Of a DNA stretch of 64,000 nt, positions 35,340 through 47,700 are shown piece after piece. The notes under the pieces are model-generated. The model searched no databases. It was not told the origin of the DNA and worked only from the letters and a program-made list of their open reading frames with translations. Position 1 is the first letter of the stretch. Every line of letters begins with the position of its first letter. A program made the position numbers and the translations under genes. This DNA is from Misgurnus anguillicaudatus (lineage: Eukaryota; Chordata; Actinopteri; Cypriniformes; Cobitidae), in assembly GCF_027580225.2 (NCBI RefSeq), contig NC_073359.2, forward strand, positions 9,104,001 through 9,168,000, in the 5' to 3' direction.

Positions 35340-35543
35340 ATGTCATTAGCTGTGATAATCGCTATTAACGTTGTCGCGTGCCTCATGTTGAGAGCATGGA
35401 GGTTGAGAGGCGTGTCGAGGGCGCGCGGCGGAGGAGAAGCGCGGGAGGCGCGTGCTCGATCCTCTCATTATCATGATCTCACTCAGGAGTTTCTGAGGAA
35501 AGAGTCTGTCAACAGTTTGCTGTACTTTCCTTTTTCCAGTTAA
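35340..35543 (+). CDS. small ORF in CpG-rich leader (possible uORF or micro-protein)
   Basis: 67 codons starting MSLAVIIAINVVACLML, a hydrophobic stretch, followed by a very Arg-rich segment and ending FPFSS. It lies upstream of the putative leader donor at 35601, so it may be an upstream ORF of the receptor mRNA. Its amino-acid bias may simply mirror the CpG-rich base composition. I do not recognise a family. Confidence 0.25.
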   Translation: MSLAVIIAINVVACLMLRAWRLRGVSRARGGGEAREARARSSHYHDLTQEFLRKESVNSLLYFPFSS

Positions 35544-35758
35544 ATATATAAAATTAACGGCTTGCGACTAAACTTTCTCACATATTTGCAGCTATTAAAA
35601 GGTACTGTTTGCTTTTACTCAGTTTTGAGGCATTTAAAAGCGTGGTTATAACGTTTGTGACTTGAGTTGACTTGAGTTTAAAGAGATTAAGCGTAAAACT
35701 GTTGAATATAAACTTTTTGCTATTGTTTATTTTTTACACCGAGTATTTTGTTTGCAGG

Positions 35759-35794
35759 ATGAAGTTCTTAGAAATTATTTGCTCTAATGTTTTT
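35759..35794 (+). CDS. adgrd2: receptor micro-exon 1 (start codon, signal peptide)
   Basis: The exon begins at 35758, one base before ATG, after acceptor tttgcag. It reads MKFLEIICSNVF. Donor TTT|gtaagt, phase 0. Starting here gives a signal peptide right before the lectin half. Confidence 0.7.
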
Positions 35795-38700
35795 GTAAGT
35801 AGTCATTTTTTATTCAAATATGCGTTTGACATAAAATGAAGACAAATTATGTAAAGTCTTTCTATTTTAAACTATACTTAAATTAAATTACAAACTCAAA
35901 TTTTGTAGGTCCTCATTCATCACTGCATGGAGCAAGGTAATAAATCACAACATCTAACTTACAGTTACTGTCCTGTGTTTATCTTGTAAGTGCTTATGGG
36001 ACTGTTATAACCAGGGATTTCTTTTATAATACTTCATTATGTTAAAAAATAGAATTTGGTGATAAAGATGCAATCTATATAAAACTGCACCACCTGAATC
36101 AGATCACATGTTAAAGTCACAATGAAAAATGTAATTTTTTGGGGGGGGGGGATATTGTGGTATTTTTTTTTTACAAATGTACATCTGTGAGCTTTACTAT
36201 TTTTTTTAAATGTATGTGTGCCCTCATAATATTTAATCAAAAACGCTAATATCCTCCCCTCTTCAAAACAATAGGTGTGTTCGACTTCACGCAGCGCTGC
36301 ACAGACCAATCAGTGGCTGACTTGAAGCAGTGCATGCGGGTTAGCAATTTTGTCCGACGATAAAAGCATGTGACTGTGACTTGTGGTTTTAAAGTACCGC
36401 GAGAGCGTTTTGAGACTAGCCGCCTCTCTAGAGTGGTTTTGATGACGACACAGCTCTTCGTGATTGGTCGCCTCACTGATAACAACAATCACGTGGTGGG
36501 TTTCATGTTTAGTCCCATAGATATATACACTTAGATGTCGCCTTGACTACGGCAGTTAATTGGAACGAATGCGTCAAATAGAGCCGCCATCTTGAAACTG
36601 GGGAGCCCCTCCTCTTTAATGCATCAGCGTCAATGTAGGCAAAGTTGTAACGGAAATAAAATCACCATAAATCGTCGTGAATTCGATTTTCTAGTTTTTT
36701 TGTTCGTTCCAATGGTTAGACATTGGACTAAATATAATACATAGTGCTAGTAAGCCTAACATCCGTACGCAGCCCGAAAGTCCGGCATCGCCCATGAATA
36801 CTAAGTACAGGCGGATATAGTAGTGTTACCTAGCTATTTCCTATGACAAGAACCCCTTTTCCAAGATTGCGGCGGTTTTGACGCAAGCTTAGAACCCCAA
36901 GGCGACATCTATGGTGTATATATCTATGGCCTCTCCAGAGCAGTTCTGATGACGACACAGCTCTTCATGATTGGTCGCCTCACTGATGACAACGACCACA
37001 TGTATTTCATGTTTAATCCAACCTTCATTTCTACTAATAAACTTTATAAATTCATGTTTTTATAACAGGTAAAACTCGTTAATATACCTGAATATTTTAT
37101 TGTGTGATGTAATAAAATAAAAATGAAAAGAAGCGAAAGACGGCACTCTGTTTAAACATCAATTAAAATATTCGATATACAGTGTTTCTGGTCGCAACTT
37201 TTCTTTAAAGGTTTGTTTTTAATACATTCACCATCTAATTCACATCATTCACAATAAAAAAAAGAAACGCGGCGCACACGTCACTATGGCAAGCAGCAGT
37301 TGTCCGACTTGACGGCCGCGTCTTCAACTCCCTCGACTGCAAGCGGCAAAGCTGCAAGCGGCAAACCATCGGTCTATGCAGCGCTGTATGAACTCGAACA
37401 CACCTAATCTCTTTTTACTTTCGGTCACAAGGAATGGCTTGTGGGCGGGGCCGGGAAAAGATTGCAGTGATTAGCAAATAGAAACATGACCCAACTTCAA
37501 ATGATCCAAACAATTTTCAGTGGACGAATTAAAGTCCCGTCCTACCATTTCAGAAGCCGTTTCACTCAGATACTGTATAAATGTCATGATGGGGGAAATA
37601 AGACAATTGCTACTTCCGTTTCATTGTGACTTTACAGGGACAATATGTAATATTTTTCCTTATAAAAATTAAAAAACAACTAGCACAGTGTTATAATTTT
37701 TTTAATTTGTGTTCTTATATTCTCCCAAATGTTTTCAACAATGTTTAATTCAAAGATTTCGTAGTTTGTAACCAGCGCTCGAACCCTCTTCATATAGTTA
37801 CTTGCCTGTGTTGCCATGTCCGGATTTTTCGCGGTTTCCTATTTTGCTGCAATAGAAACCATAATGCGGGGTTCACACCAGACGTGGTAGAGGCGGCAAG
37901 CACGAGTAATTTACATGTTAAGTCAATGTGAAGACGCGAATAAGCATCATGCGGCGTGGCACGAATTGCACATAATGCACGGATGGAGCGTTGCCGCTGG
38001 AAACGCACAAGTTTAAAAATCTGAACTTTGGCGGATTTCCGCGACGCGTTAACCAATCAGGACCTTGCTGTAGTAGTTACGTGATTACAGGAAGCGAGCG
38101 GAGTCTCAGCAGAGTCGCAGAAACCCAGAATTTCCGCGTGAATGTCTCGAATGACTAGAATTTCTCGTGCGGCTTTCACGCGCGAATGAAGCGAGTAAAC
38201 TCAAAATGTTCAAGCGTCCAACTACCTGCAAATAACGCTTTTTTGCCGCCTCTACCACGGCTGGTGTGAATGCAGCATAACTGTGTTTAACTTCATGTGC
38301 AGAGCAATCAGCCAATGACATCAAAATGTAGCAAAATGTGGAAGTAGTAATATCTAGCACGCCATTCTTGTTGCTTCTTTCAAGCTTCCCACTGTGCAAG
38401 TATTAGTAATCGTTAAAGCTAACATTAACAAAGATTTATAAATTCTGTATAAGTGCAGTTTATTATTAGTTCATGTGAACTAATGTAGTTAACTAATGTT
38501 AACTAATGAACCTTATTGTAAAGTGTTACCTAAAACTTTATAATATATGAAGTTAAAGACTACATCTCCCATCGTTCCACACTCTTTAACAGCATCATCA
38601 AGCTGCGGCTAATTTTGTTGTTGTTGTTTAGCGACCTCTAGCTGCAAAAATGACATATTGTGCCTTTATGTATCAAATCCAAAAGAGTTTCCATCTGTGT

Positions 38701-41700
38701 TTGTAAACTGAATGTGCATGCGCTTACAGTGGAGGGCCGACCCCTGTTTACACATGAAGACTCATACTATGAGTATGTACCAGATCGGCAACAATGGTCT
38801 GCCTCTCAAATGCTCTGCCATCAGCGTTCAGGCACCCTGGCGGTGGCATCCAGTGCTGAAGAGATCCAAAACCTGAACAGTTTTCTCCAGTCCCTGAATA
38901 TCACGCAGGCCGTATGGATAGAAAGTGCAGGGATTTCCCAGATAAGTGGTAAGCATTTTATCCCATGTTCACCTGCTTCGTTCTGCAATTTTTTTTTTAT
39001 AAAAATCATGCAATGCTAATGCTATGCATAACTATGCTACATGGGTTAAAATTGAACTTTGATGCTCCTAATCTCATTAGATTATAAGATTTAAGCATGG
39101 ATTTTACATAGTCATGCAGGTCTGTCAGTGCTAGCCAACACAATGACATGGTTATTTTATGTAAAATTGTTTCATCTATTGAAAATGTATTTATTAATTT
39201 TAAAAAAATTGTATCACTTGTCTAGGCCCACCAGATATGTTAATATTGGAATTTCCAGTCCGTCCACACCGAAAATCGGCTCGACTCCTCTACAAGTTCC
39301 CTAATATGGAAGTGCTCACTATTTGCGCTCATATCCAATTTAATCCCACTTGCCACGGACATTCAACTGTTTTTTCATATTCCATAGAGTCGTTTATTGA
39401 TGAGTTTCAACTCCAAGCCCGAATTATGGAGAATGAGCCCATCCAACTTGCTATGCTGGTTCATGGTTCGAACACTTCTTACATAACAGCTTTTCCCAAT
39501 GATGCTTCCTGGCACTTTGTATGTGCGAGCTGGATCGGGAGTAGTGGGAAGTGGGCCATCTGGGTGGATGGAACAAAGGTGGGATCTGGAAGCGACCTCA
39601 AATCATCAGACCATATTGGGGGTGATGGTGTTTTCATCATCGGACAAGAGCAGAAAACATTTGGACGTTACAAAAGCGACAAGGCACTTTGTGGGAACAT
39701 CACGCAGTTGTACATGTGGGATAAGGTGCTGCTCGATAGTGATATTCAAAGCATGGAAAAAGATTGTTCACCCGTTACTTCTGGATTGTTCTTCAAATGG
39801 AATGAATCTGTGGTTGAAATAGAGACCTCCCTGCAGACACGAATGGGGAACTCGCTTTGTCAAGGTAAAGGTAAAGCACCTTACTTGGGTTCAACTCTGG
39901 GCTCTGAAGGGTTAATTGTATCCTTCACATCTTCACATAATAATTTCCACTCTTCCATTCATGTGAATACAGCCAAGTCGTGACTGGAAACCTCATGCTG
40001 AAATGGATGCAAATGTTTGATCCATGTTGTAATCGAGAGACCCACCCATCCAAACATACACTGACACAGGGCCATATGACTAATAAATTCAAAGTTCCTA
40101 ATTTTTTGAACACATATCTTTACATGTATAAGACTTTGGAGAGTTTGATAGCTTTTATTCATGGTGATGTCATTTGGCAGACTAAAAGCTAATTTGGGTT
40201 GTCTACTGTTCAGTGGCCCTATGACCGTACTCGATATGTTCAAAGTGGGTACAATATAATTTATTTTGTTCATTTTTTATTGCAGGAAACAAGAGTTAAA
40301 CACCTGACCAACCTGTCATGCCGTGGTTGGATACAGGTTTGCATCATAATTTGTCTAAAGAGGTCCTCATTTCTAACAAAGAGTTTTGTGTAAGTTTTGA
40401 TCCAGGAAGTGGAAACTGGATCAAAGACTTTTGTACATCACATAAGGGAAGCGTGTGCCTGTTTCAAAAAGGTGATTACTTGCTATTTAACCTTGTAAAG
40501 TCACGTTTCTACTTTAAATCTAGATATACTTTCCTAACACATTGTAGTTGGGGAGCAAAAGCTTTTATATCGAAATGCATTTTAAATAAAAAATCCAGGT
40601 GCTGTGTTTCTTCGTTTCAGACCAGCTGGACTCCTTTGGTTTTCCTGGGACTCGGTTCTTTACACAAGTCAGCAATGAGTTACATTCCAAGACTGTGAGT
40701 TAAACCGGGCTCACGGCTGCTTTTGATTAATTTTGCTAAAAACACTAGAATTCCCACTTAGTCTGGTAAACCCATTTCTGTTGTTCTCCCCTTTTATCCT
40801 TTTAATGACCACACAAAATACTTAACGGTGAACGTGATTTCACCAAGATATGATCCTGGATCAACACCATTGTTGGTCCTGGATCAACGCCGTTGTTGGT
40901 CCTGCATCAACATTTACATTAACCAATAAGATTGCAAAATTAGGATTAGGGTGCATGTTATATTTAGGTTTAGGATTGGGTTAGGGGCTTTTAAAAAGTA
41001 CCCCTCAAACTATTATTTCACACTAATTTAAAGGTTTAAAAATGGTTGGGGTTTGAGTTAAGGGTAAGTTGGGGTATATTTGAGTAAAACGTTGATCCAG
41101 GATCAACAAAAAATGTGACCAATAGTTAATGTAGATATAGTCTCAGCCTCAGACGTCACGCCCACAAACTGTTGACTGAACGTCTAATGTTTTTCGTACA
41201 CTTTTCTGGAAACCCTGTGAAAATGTTAAAGTCGTCTTTGATTGGTTGGAAAAAAACGGATTTCCAGGAGACGCGAGTGTCGCGATTAGTTTCGGTCCCT
41301 GGAAAACAAAGCTCTGACGTTCCATTGAGGAAGAGAATCAGTTGTGTTCACGTGGATAATAATGAGCAGTTATCATGATCAGCCAAACATTGAATTCTCA
41401 AAAATATGCATAGTTCGCGGCATCGACTCTCTAAAAGGCGTCCAAGAGTTTTCTTTAAGGCAGTTAGTGGAGTTTAAAAGTTTGGTTCTCCTGAATTGCT
41501 TGTATGTGTTAAAAAGTGGAGAGATATGCTTCAAACAGACGTTTAACAGGATCGTCTCATTGGTGTGGCTGTTGATGAAGTGCACAACGTTGTCCTATGG
41601 TGAGTAATGTTGTTTATTTAGATACTATTTGGTTGCGGCTGGTTATTTCAATAACTGACTTGTTGCCAGCCGGCTCGTTATTGTGGGGAGTCAGAAACGT

Positions 41701-44700
41701 GACGCTAGATGAAACAAACTGTGATTGGTTGTTTGACATGTCGGTCAAACAGCTCGTGGGCGGGCTTTGTCCAGAAAAAGCAGCGAAAAACACCAGACCT
41801 TCAGTAATGAAGGTCTGGCTACGCGAGACTAATGTAGATATAAGTAAAGTGGCAAAAGCCACTAAACGCCACCTCCGTCAAAAATGAGATAATGATACTA
41901 ACCGAATGCCCTCGGCACGTATTATACGTTCATCAAATACTTTTGGTTCAAATATACTTAATCCTAGCCTTTGCCCATTCAGAAATACTATTTTGTTGGC
42001 AGTCTCCATTTAAGGGCACACACAATGCCCGTTTTTACAATATGTTATATAAGTCTCAGATGTGCCCAGAATGTGTTTGTGAAGTTTCAGCTCAAATACT
42101 CCACAGATAATTTATTATAGCATGTCCAAAATGCCCCTATTTGGGTGAGAGCAAAAAAGCGGTTTTCATGTCTGTACCTTTAAATGCAAATGAGCTACAG
42201 CTCCTCACTCTCTTACCAACAGACAGGGGCTGTTTCTAGAGTGTAACGATTCATCGAGTTACTCGATTTACTCGATTAAAAAAATTCCTCCAAATTCCTA
42301 TGACGCGCACTACACGCGCCGAGATCTGATTCACACAGACCGTTGTTCAATGTTCAGGAAGCACATCATAGCGCGTGGTACATTTTGAATTTAGTTGGCG
42401 CGATGGCGGAGCGAATATATCCATAAACGGCAGAGAGAGAATGTCTAAAGTTTGGGATCATTACATTATCATTACATTAAGCATCTGAACCGAAAACATC
42501 CACTGCTGTTTCACCAAGCGTTGATGAAACAAGGTAACGTAGCTTCCGCTGATTTTAATCCCATACTGTATTTGTAGCGATGTCATTATGCCGTTTGACT
42601 CGATATGATGTTTAGCTTTGATGTTTTTAAGTAGTAAACGTATTCACGTTCAATTGCAGGACAGTATAGATTAAAAAAGAACCCCTTCACACACACGCAT
42701 GCACTTTACAGGTGTGTGTACCAAAAAACGGCACCACAGTGCAATCATATATGGGCAACTTGTAATCTGACATAATGTTCAATAATAATAATAATCTCTG
42801 TCTTATTGGAGTTTAGCATAAGGAAGTTATTCTCTCTCACGCGAGTCAGACCGATCGCGCAATGCATCACATATGCTTAAACTTTTATGTAGCCACGCAA
42901 CAATAATTTCAGCATGCATTCACTGTATACAGCGGGACGTGATGTCGTAACGCGTTTTTTTCGAACGGATTCTTAACCTAAAATGCACCGCAATGCGAGT
43001 GATGCAAACCAAATGCAGCGTTCTATTGAAAAGGAATGTATGTTTTTCTGCCGTACCAAAATGCAATGAAGCAACTGAACGTCTGACTGGGGTGTCACTC
43101 TTCCTCAAGCACAGCACGCGTGCACACAGAAACACAGGTGCACGTGCGCGCACACACACACACACACAGGTTGTTACCATAGCAAATAGGCTCACCCCAG
43201 AAATGATTTATTATATGTTAGTAGCCTAATGGTAAATGCTGCAGTTGTAGAAATGTACATAAACCAGATATTTACTTTGATGTCAGGGCTAGATTACAGC
43301 ATGAAACCTGTTGTGCATATTAATAAATTAAAGTGCTTAATTGTTGGCACTGGCACTTATAAACACTAAATGGGTAAAAATTGAAATAAATAGGCTTATT
43401 TTTTGGAGCCAAATACCTCTGATTTTTTTTAGAAATAAAAGCCAAATGCTTGAACATTTTACAGCCACGTCATTTTCGTTATGCATTATTTGTTTTGGTT
43501 GTTTAAAAACACAAAAAAAAATTTTATCCGATTACTCGATTAATCGATCGATTCAGTGCTAGATTAATCGATTACAAAAAGAATCGATATCTGCAGCCCT
43601 AGCTGTTTCTCAATATGCGTTCTTCAGCAATCTTGTGTCCTTGTGTACTCGTTCTATGTCATCATTATCCTTCAAGTTCAATTCCAATTCTCAAGAACGC
43701 AAGTACAGAGGATGCATAAAAATACTTGGATGTGTTCTTGATGTCGAGGATGCATCGAGTGCAGACTTGCGCGCTGAAATCGCTTTACGCCCCAGAACTC
43801 ACTGCAGCAAAACAATGGTGAAGGTCAGGTGACCAACAAGAAGTTTGTTCTTCCAAGGTCGCCTGGCTAGACCAATTTTCACGAGAACGCAAGTCTGTTC
43901 TTTGCGTTCTTGGAATTGAGAAACCGCCAGTGAGTGCTTTTGGTTAAATAGATCTGATTCCTATGAATACAATATGATACAATAGTGTCTGTATCCGTAT
44001 TAGCGCTTCAATGTGCTAACAAACACATTTGGAAAAATGTTTGGGTAAAATTATCTAGTCAGTTAGTGGCAGTGGGCAGGGCTTTGTTTGTGTGATGTCA
44101 CATTAACAAGAGAATCAAATGAGAACTGCATGTTTAATGAGACTAATAGGGATAAAAAAGGAGAGGGTGGATTATTTTTCATTGTACGGTGGTTGTATTC
44201 ACACACTGCCAACACATATTTATTTCCAAACACCTTGTAAAAATGTATTTTGCATTAACTCTTTCCCCGCCAGCATTTTTTTTAAAAGTTGCCAGCCAGC
44301 GGCAGCATTTTTTATGATTTTCACAAAAGTTTAATGCCTTTCAGAACATGTTCTTCTTTAAATCTATAAACATACAATATATCTAATGAAAGAAAAGACT
44401 CTTTGCTTTAAAAAAAAAATCTTTATTTGTTCTCTATTTATTACCTTTCAAATATGGGTAGGTTTCTTCAAAAAATTTAGCAAAAAGCTGAGAAAATTGT
44501 GTTTTTGTGAGGGACTTTTGATAGAGATCAGATTCAGAGCGATACTCAAAACATACACGGAGTTTGAACTGTTTGATACTTCCTGGTGGATAATAGCGGA
44601 AATACTGATTGCCGGAAAAACTCGTCATTGGCAGGGAAGCGTTTCTCTTAATTGACGAGTTAACGTGTCAATGGCGAAGGAAAGAGTTAAGAATCTGTTT

Positions 44701-47700
44701 AAAATGCTAATTTACAAGAAAACATGTCAGATGCACTTTTTTTTTCATATTTAAAAAGTCATTTTCTAAGAATTGTTTTCTCTTTCTCCAGGATGCTGAC
44801 AATAAAAATTTAACTTTCTTTCCTGCGAATGAACTTACTCATCACAGCTCTCTCATAAAGACCATTTTAAGAGTTATTGACAGCAATGCCGACATCATCA
44901 CACATTCTGATCTTCTGTATCTCATTCACACCATTGAGAAGACATCAACGGCTCAACACAATAAAACTACTGTTTCTTCCAATGCCTTCATGTCCGTGGT
45001 CAGAAATTGGTTAGAATTAGCCAGCAGACTCATTGACTCTGATATGGCCATACAGTGGAAAGATTTGGGAGCACTTGAGGTAAGTGTTGAAAATTCTTGA
45101 AAACTTTTTTGACTTTAAAGAAAGCTCAACTATTAAGCTTAACTATGGGGTTATGGAGGTAAAATGTAATTTAAAATCCCCATGAGCAACAGCATACAAA
45201 CACTAAAGTTGTAGAACCAGCTTTGTCAAATTTTGTGGTTACAGGATTTGCGTTCTGTGCTTTCTTAGATTTACAGTGGACCGTTGAGCATCATTGAGAG
45301 CGTAGACAAGCTGCTCTGGACACTGTCGGATGTGTTATGGGCAGAACGCAAAAGCTTTACAATGTCAACAAAGAACATGGGTATGGTAGGGTGACTCATC
45401 ACCTGTTTACAACCACAGACATCAGCTTGTATATAAAACATTTGTTCAGCATGTGTAGGTAGAATTGCTTCTGATATGTAAGATGAATGAATTGAGAGTT
45501 GTTTTGCATTAATATAGCAGAATCTAGGTTTAGTTAGGTTATTTTACATTCAAACTGTATACATTGTAGGTTGTTATTCTGGTTTACTAGATATTCATCT
45601 GGAGGCCCGGACGTTGTCACAGATGAGCTGTGGTTATGTGTACAAGCCCTCAGTCCATGGCAGTCAGTTCAGCAGCCATGATGAAATCCTCATCCCAGAG
45701 TCAGAAGTGCAGAGAATCTTCTCTTTGGGTGAGGAAAAGTTATTTGGGCACATTTTACTTCTGATTAGTCATTATGTTTAAGCTGATGATGTTGTTTGAC
45801 AGGCCACGATGAGGTGATGTTTATTCACACTTACTACAGTCACTTGTTGGACTTGTCCAAACTGGAGGCAAAGACCCCTGGCCACCCAAAGACAGACAGT
45901 AAGAGGTTAGCAAAAGCTTTCTGACTCTCTGTAAATATTACATTTTTATTCTTCAGATTTACATGTCATAATTCAGTGGTTTATTGAAACCATGTGTTGT
46001 TTGTTTTATGCAGTGATCACATTGGTCAGCTGGCCACGGCAGTGATATCAGCAACAGTGCGAGATGTGTCCAGGGAAAAGAATGTTCCAGTTTCTGTCCA
46101 ATACACCCTGTCACCCGGGGCTATGGTAAAAATCAAGGGTTTTACCCTAACCCTAATCCACTTTTGCTAATTTAACTATGGGAAAAATGGTCTATGCGCC
46201 TGGCACACAGTCTAAAAGGGTTCTTACTATTCTTGGGCGTGACGTTCAATAAACCAATGAGAGTTTCATCTCTTATCCCCTTTAAAAGCCAGTTGCGCTC
46301 GCTTGTTTGTAAGTGGAAAAACTAAGCAGAGGAAGAAGACCACCAGTTTAACATTGATGTTTTTAAAAAAAATGTGTTTTATTTATTGAAATGGTTATTT
46401 TTATAATTAAAGCTTTGGTTATCTTTGAACTGCGTTATTTCAGTAATGGAGTAAAATAAGCAATGTTTTAATTGCTGATAAAGTATGATACATGATCACT
46501 GTAATTTCTAATTGTTTTTTATAAGAATAATTTACAAATATGCAAAAAAAAAAAAAGGTTTGCATAAGTACAAATATTTTATTTGTAACAAACGGGATAA
46601 AGAATTTACAAACATCTAAAAAGCGTTTCTGCATTCAGACAGCGGCGTAAATGGTTCTTATCTCACCATATCCCAATTCATCATATACAATAAATCTGTG
46701 GGGTAGCATTTAAAACGCCTTCTAACATTTTGTAATCGGTCCTCATTTATGTCCAAGAGACTCCATAATAATCTCTAACATTTTAATCCTTTAATTTTTC
46801 ATATTTATAAACATTTGTGTGCTGCTGCGCATGCATGCGTGAAAAAAGTAGATGCACGTTGTCGTACCGTTTATAGGCGCATATTACTAACGCGCTCTTT
46901 TAATAACAAAAACAATATTGCGGTATTGACTTTACACTAGGTTTTAGTTGATCAATGGCGTAGTCTATTTTTGTTGCCTTAAAATAGCAACGAGCCAACA
47001 ATGTGCCTGAACACACCTCGTTTTCAGTCCAGAACGCCCATGGGTGCACAAATGGGCGCAAATGCGTTTGCTATTTAAACAACGTGACGCTGAACGTGAA
47101 AATGATAATTGCACCACCTGAAACTAGCAAAAAACACTTGTGTCGCACTTTGCGCTGCATTAAGCCGGGTGTATGATAGGACCCAAAATGTATTATTTTT
47201 AGTCTTTTTTTATAGGCCTAAACAGTAAATTTCATGGTTAGTCCATTAAATATCCTACAATATCAGTTTAATACTGGTTTACAGCACAATCAACCATACA
47301 GTTTACATTTCCATTTTGAATGTATGGGTGGTATAGATATTAAAATAAGTCATTTGTATGCAATCAAGTACCAAAGTACCACTGATATAGGAAGTTAATA
47401 GGCATGCAGTGTTATATGTACTGATGTGCTACAGTATAGCTGTTACTATATCACAGATGGTAATAAGCCAAAATAAATAGCCATAATACATAGTATTTAA
47501 TTAGATTGATCCAAATGTTGTTCTGTTTTTCATGAAATGTTACTTTTTCAGGCAGAGTTTTCCAATCAAGTCACGCCTCTTTGTGTCTTTTGGAGTGTTA
47601 CTTTCATGTGAGTGGAAATAATTCAATTACAAAACTGCCATGCTAAATTCATATTACAGTGTATGTCTGATTTAATCTCTTAATGTCCAAAGGGCTGGTC

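Larger units (their letters stand above)
34216..35757 (+). promoter_or_regulatory. intergenic region and putative promoter/leader of the receptor gene
   Basis: Contains a degenerate foldback MITE (about 34431-35123), then a short CpG-rich stretch (about 35395-35460) unlike the surrounding AT-rich DNA. The ATG exon is preceded by a splice acceptor, so a non-coding first exon must lie upstream. The donor AAAAG|gtactg near 35601 fits. The promoter call is inferred; no TATA box was assigned. Confidence 0.4.

Noticed and set aside
41172..41887. Several ORFs of 68-96 codons on both strands
   Set aside because: They lie within the 692-bp element with the 11-bp duplication. No recognisable transposase motif.
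45892..45900. Donor ACA|gtaaga in receptor exon 10
   Set aside because: It looks like a good donor, but the next exon then reads a stop. The donor at 45906 keeps the frame.
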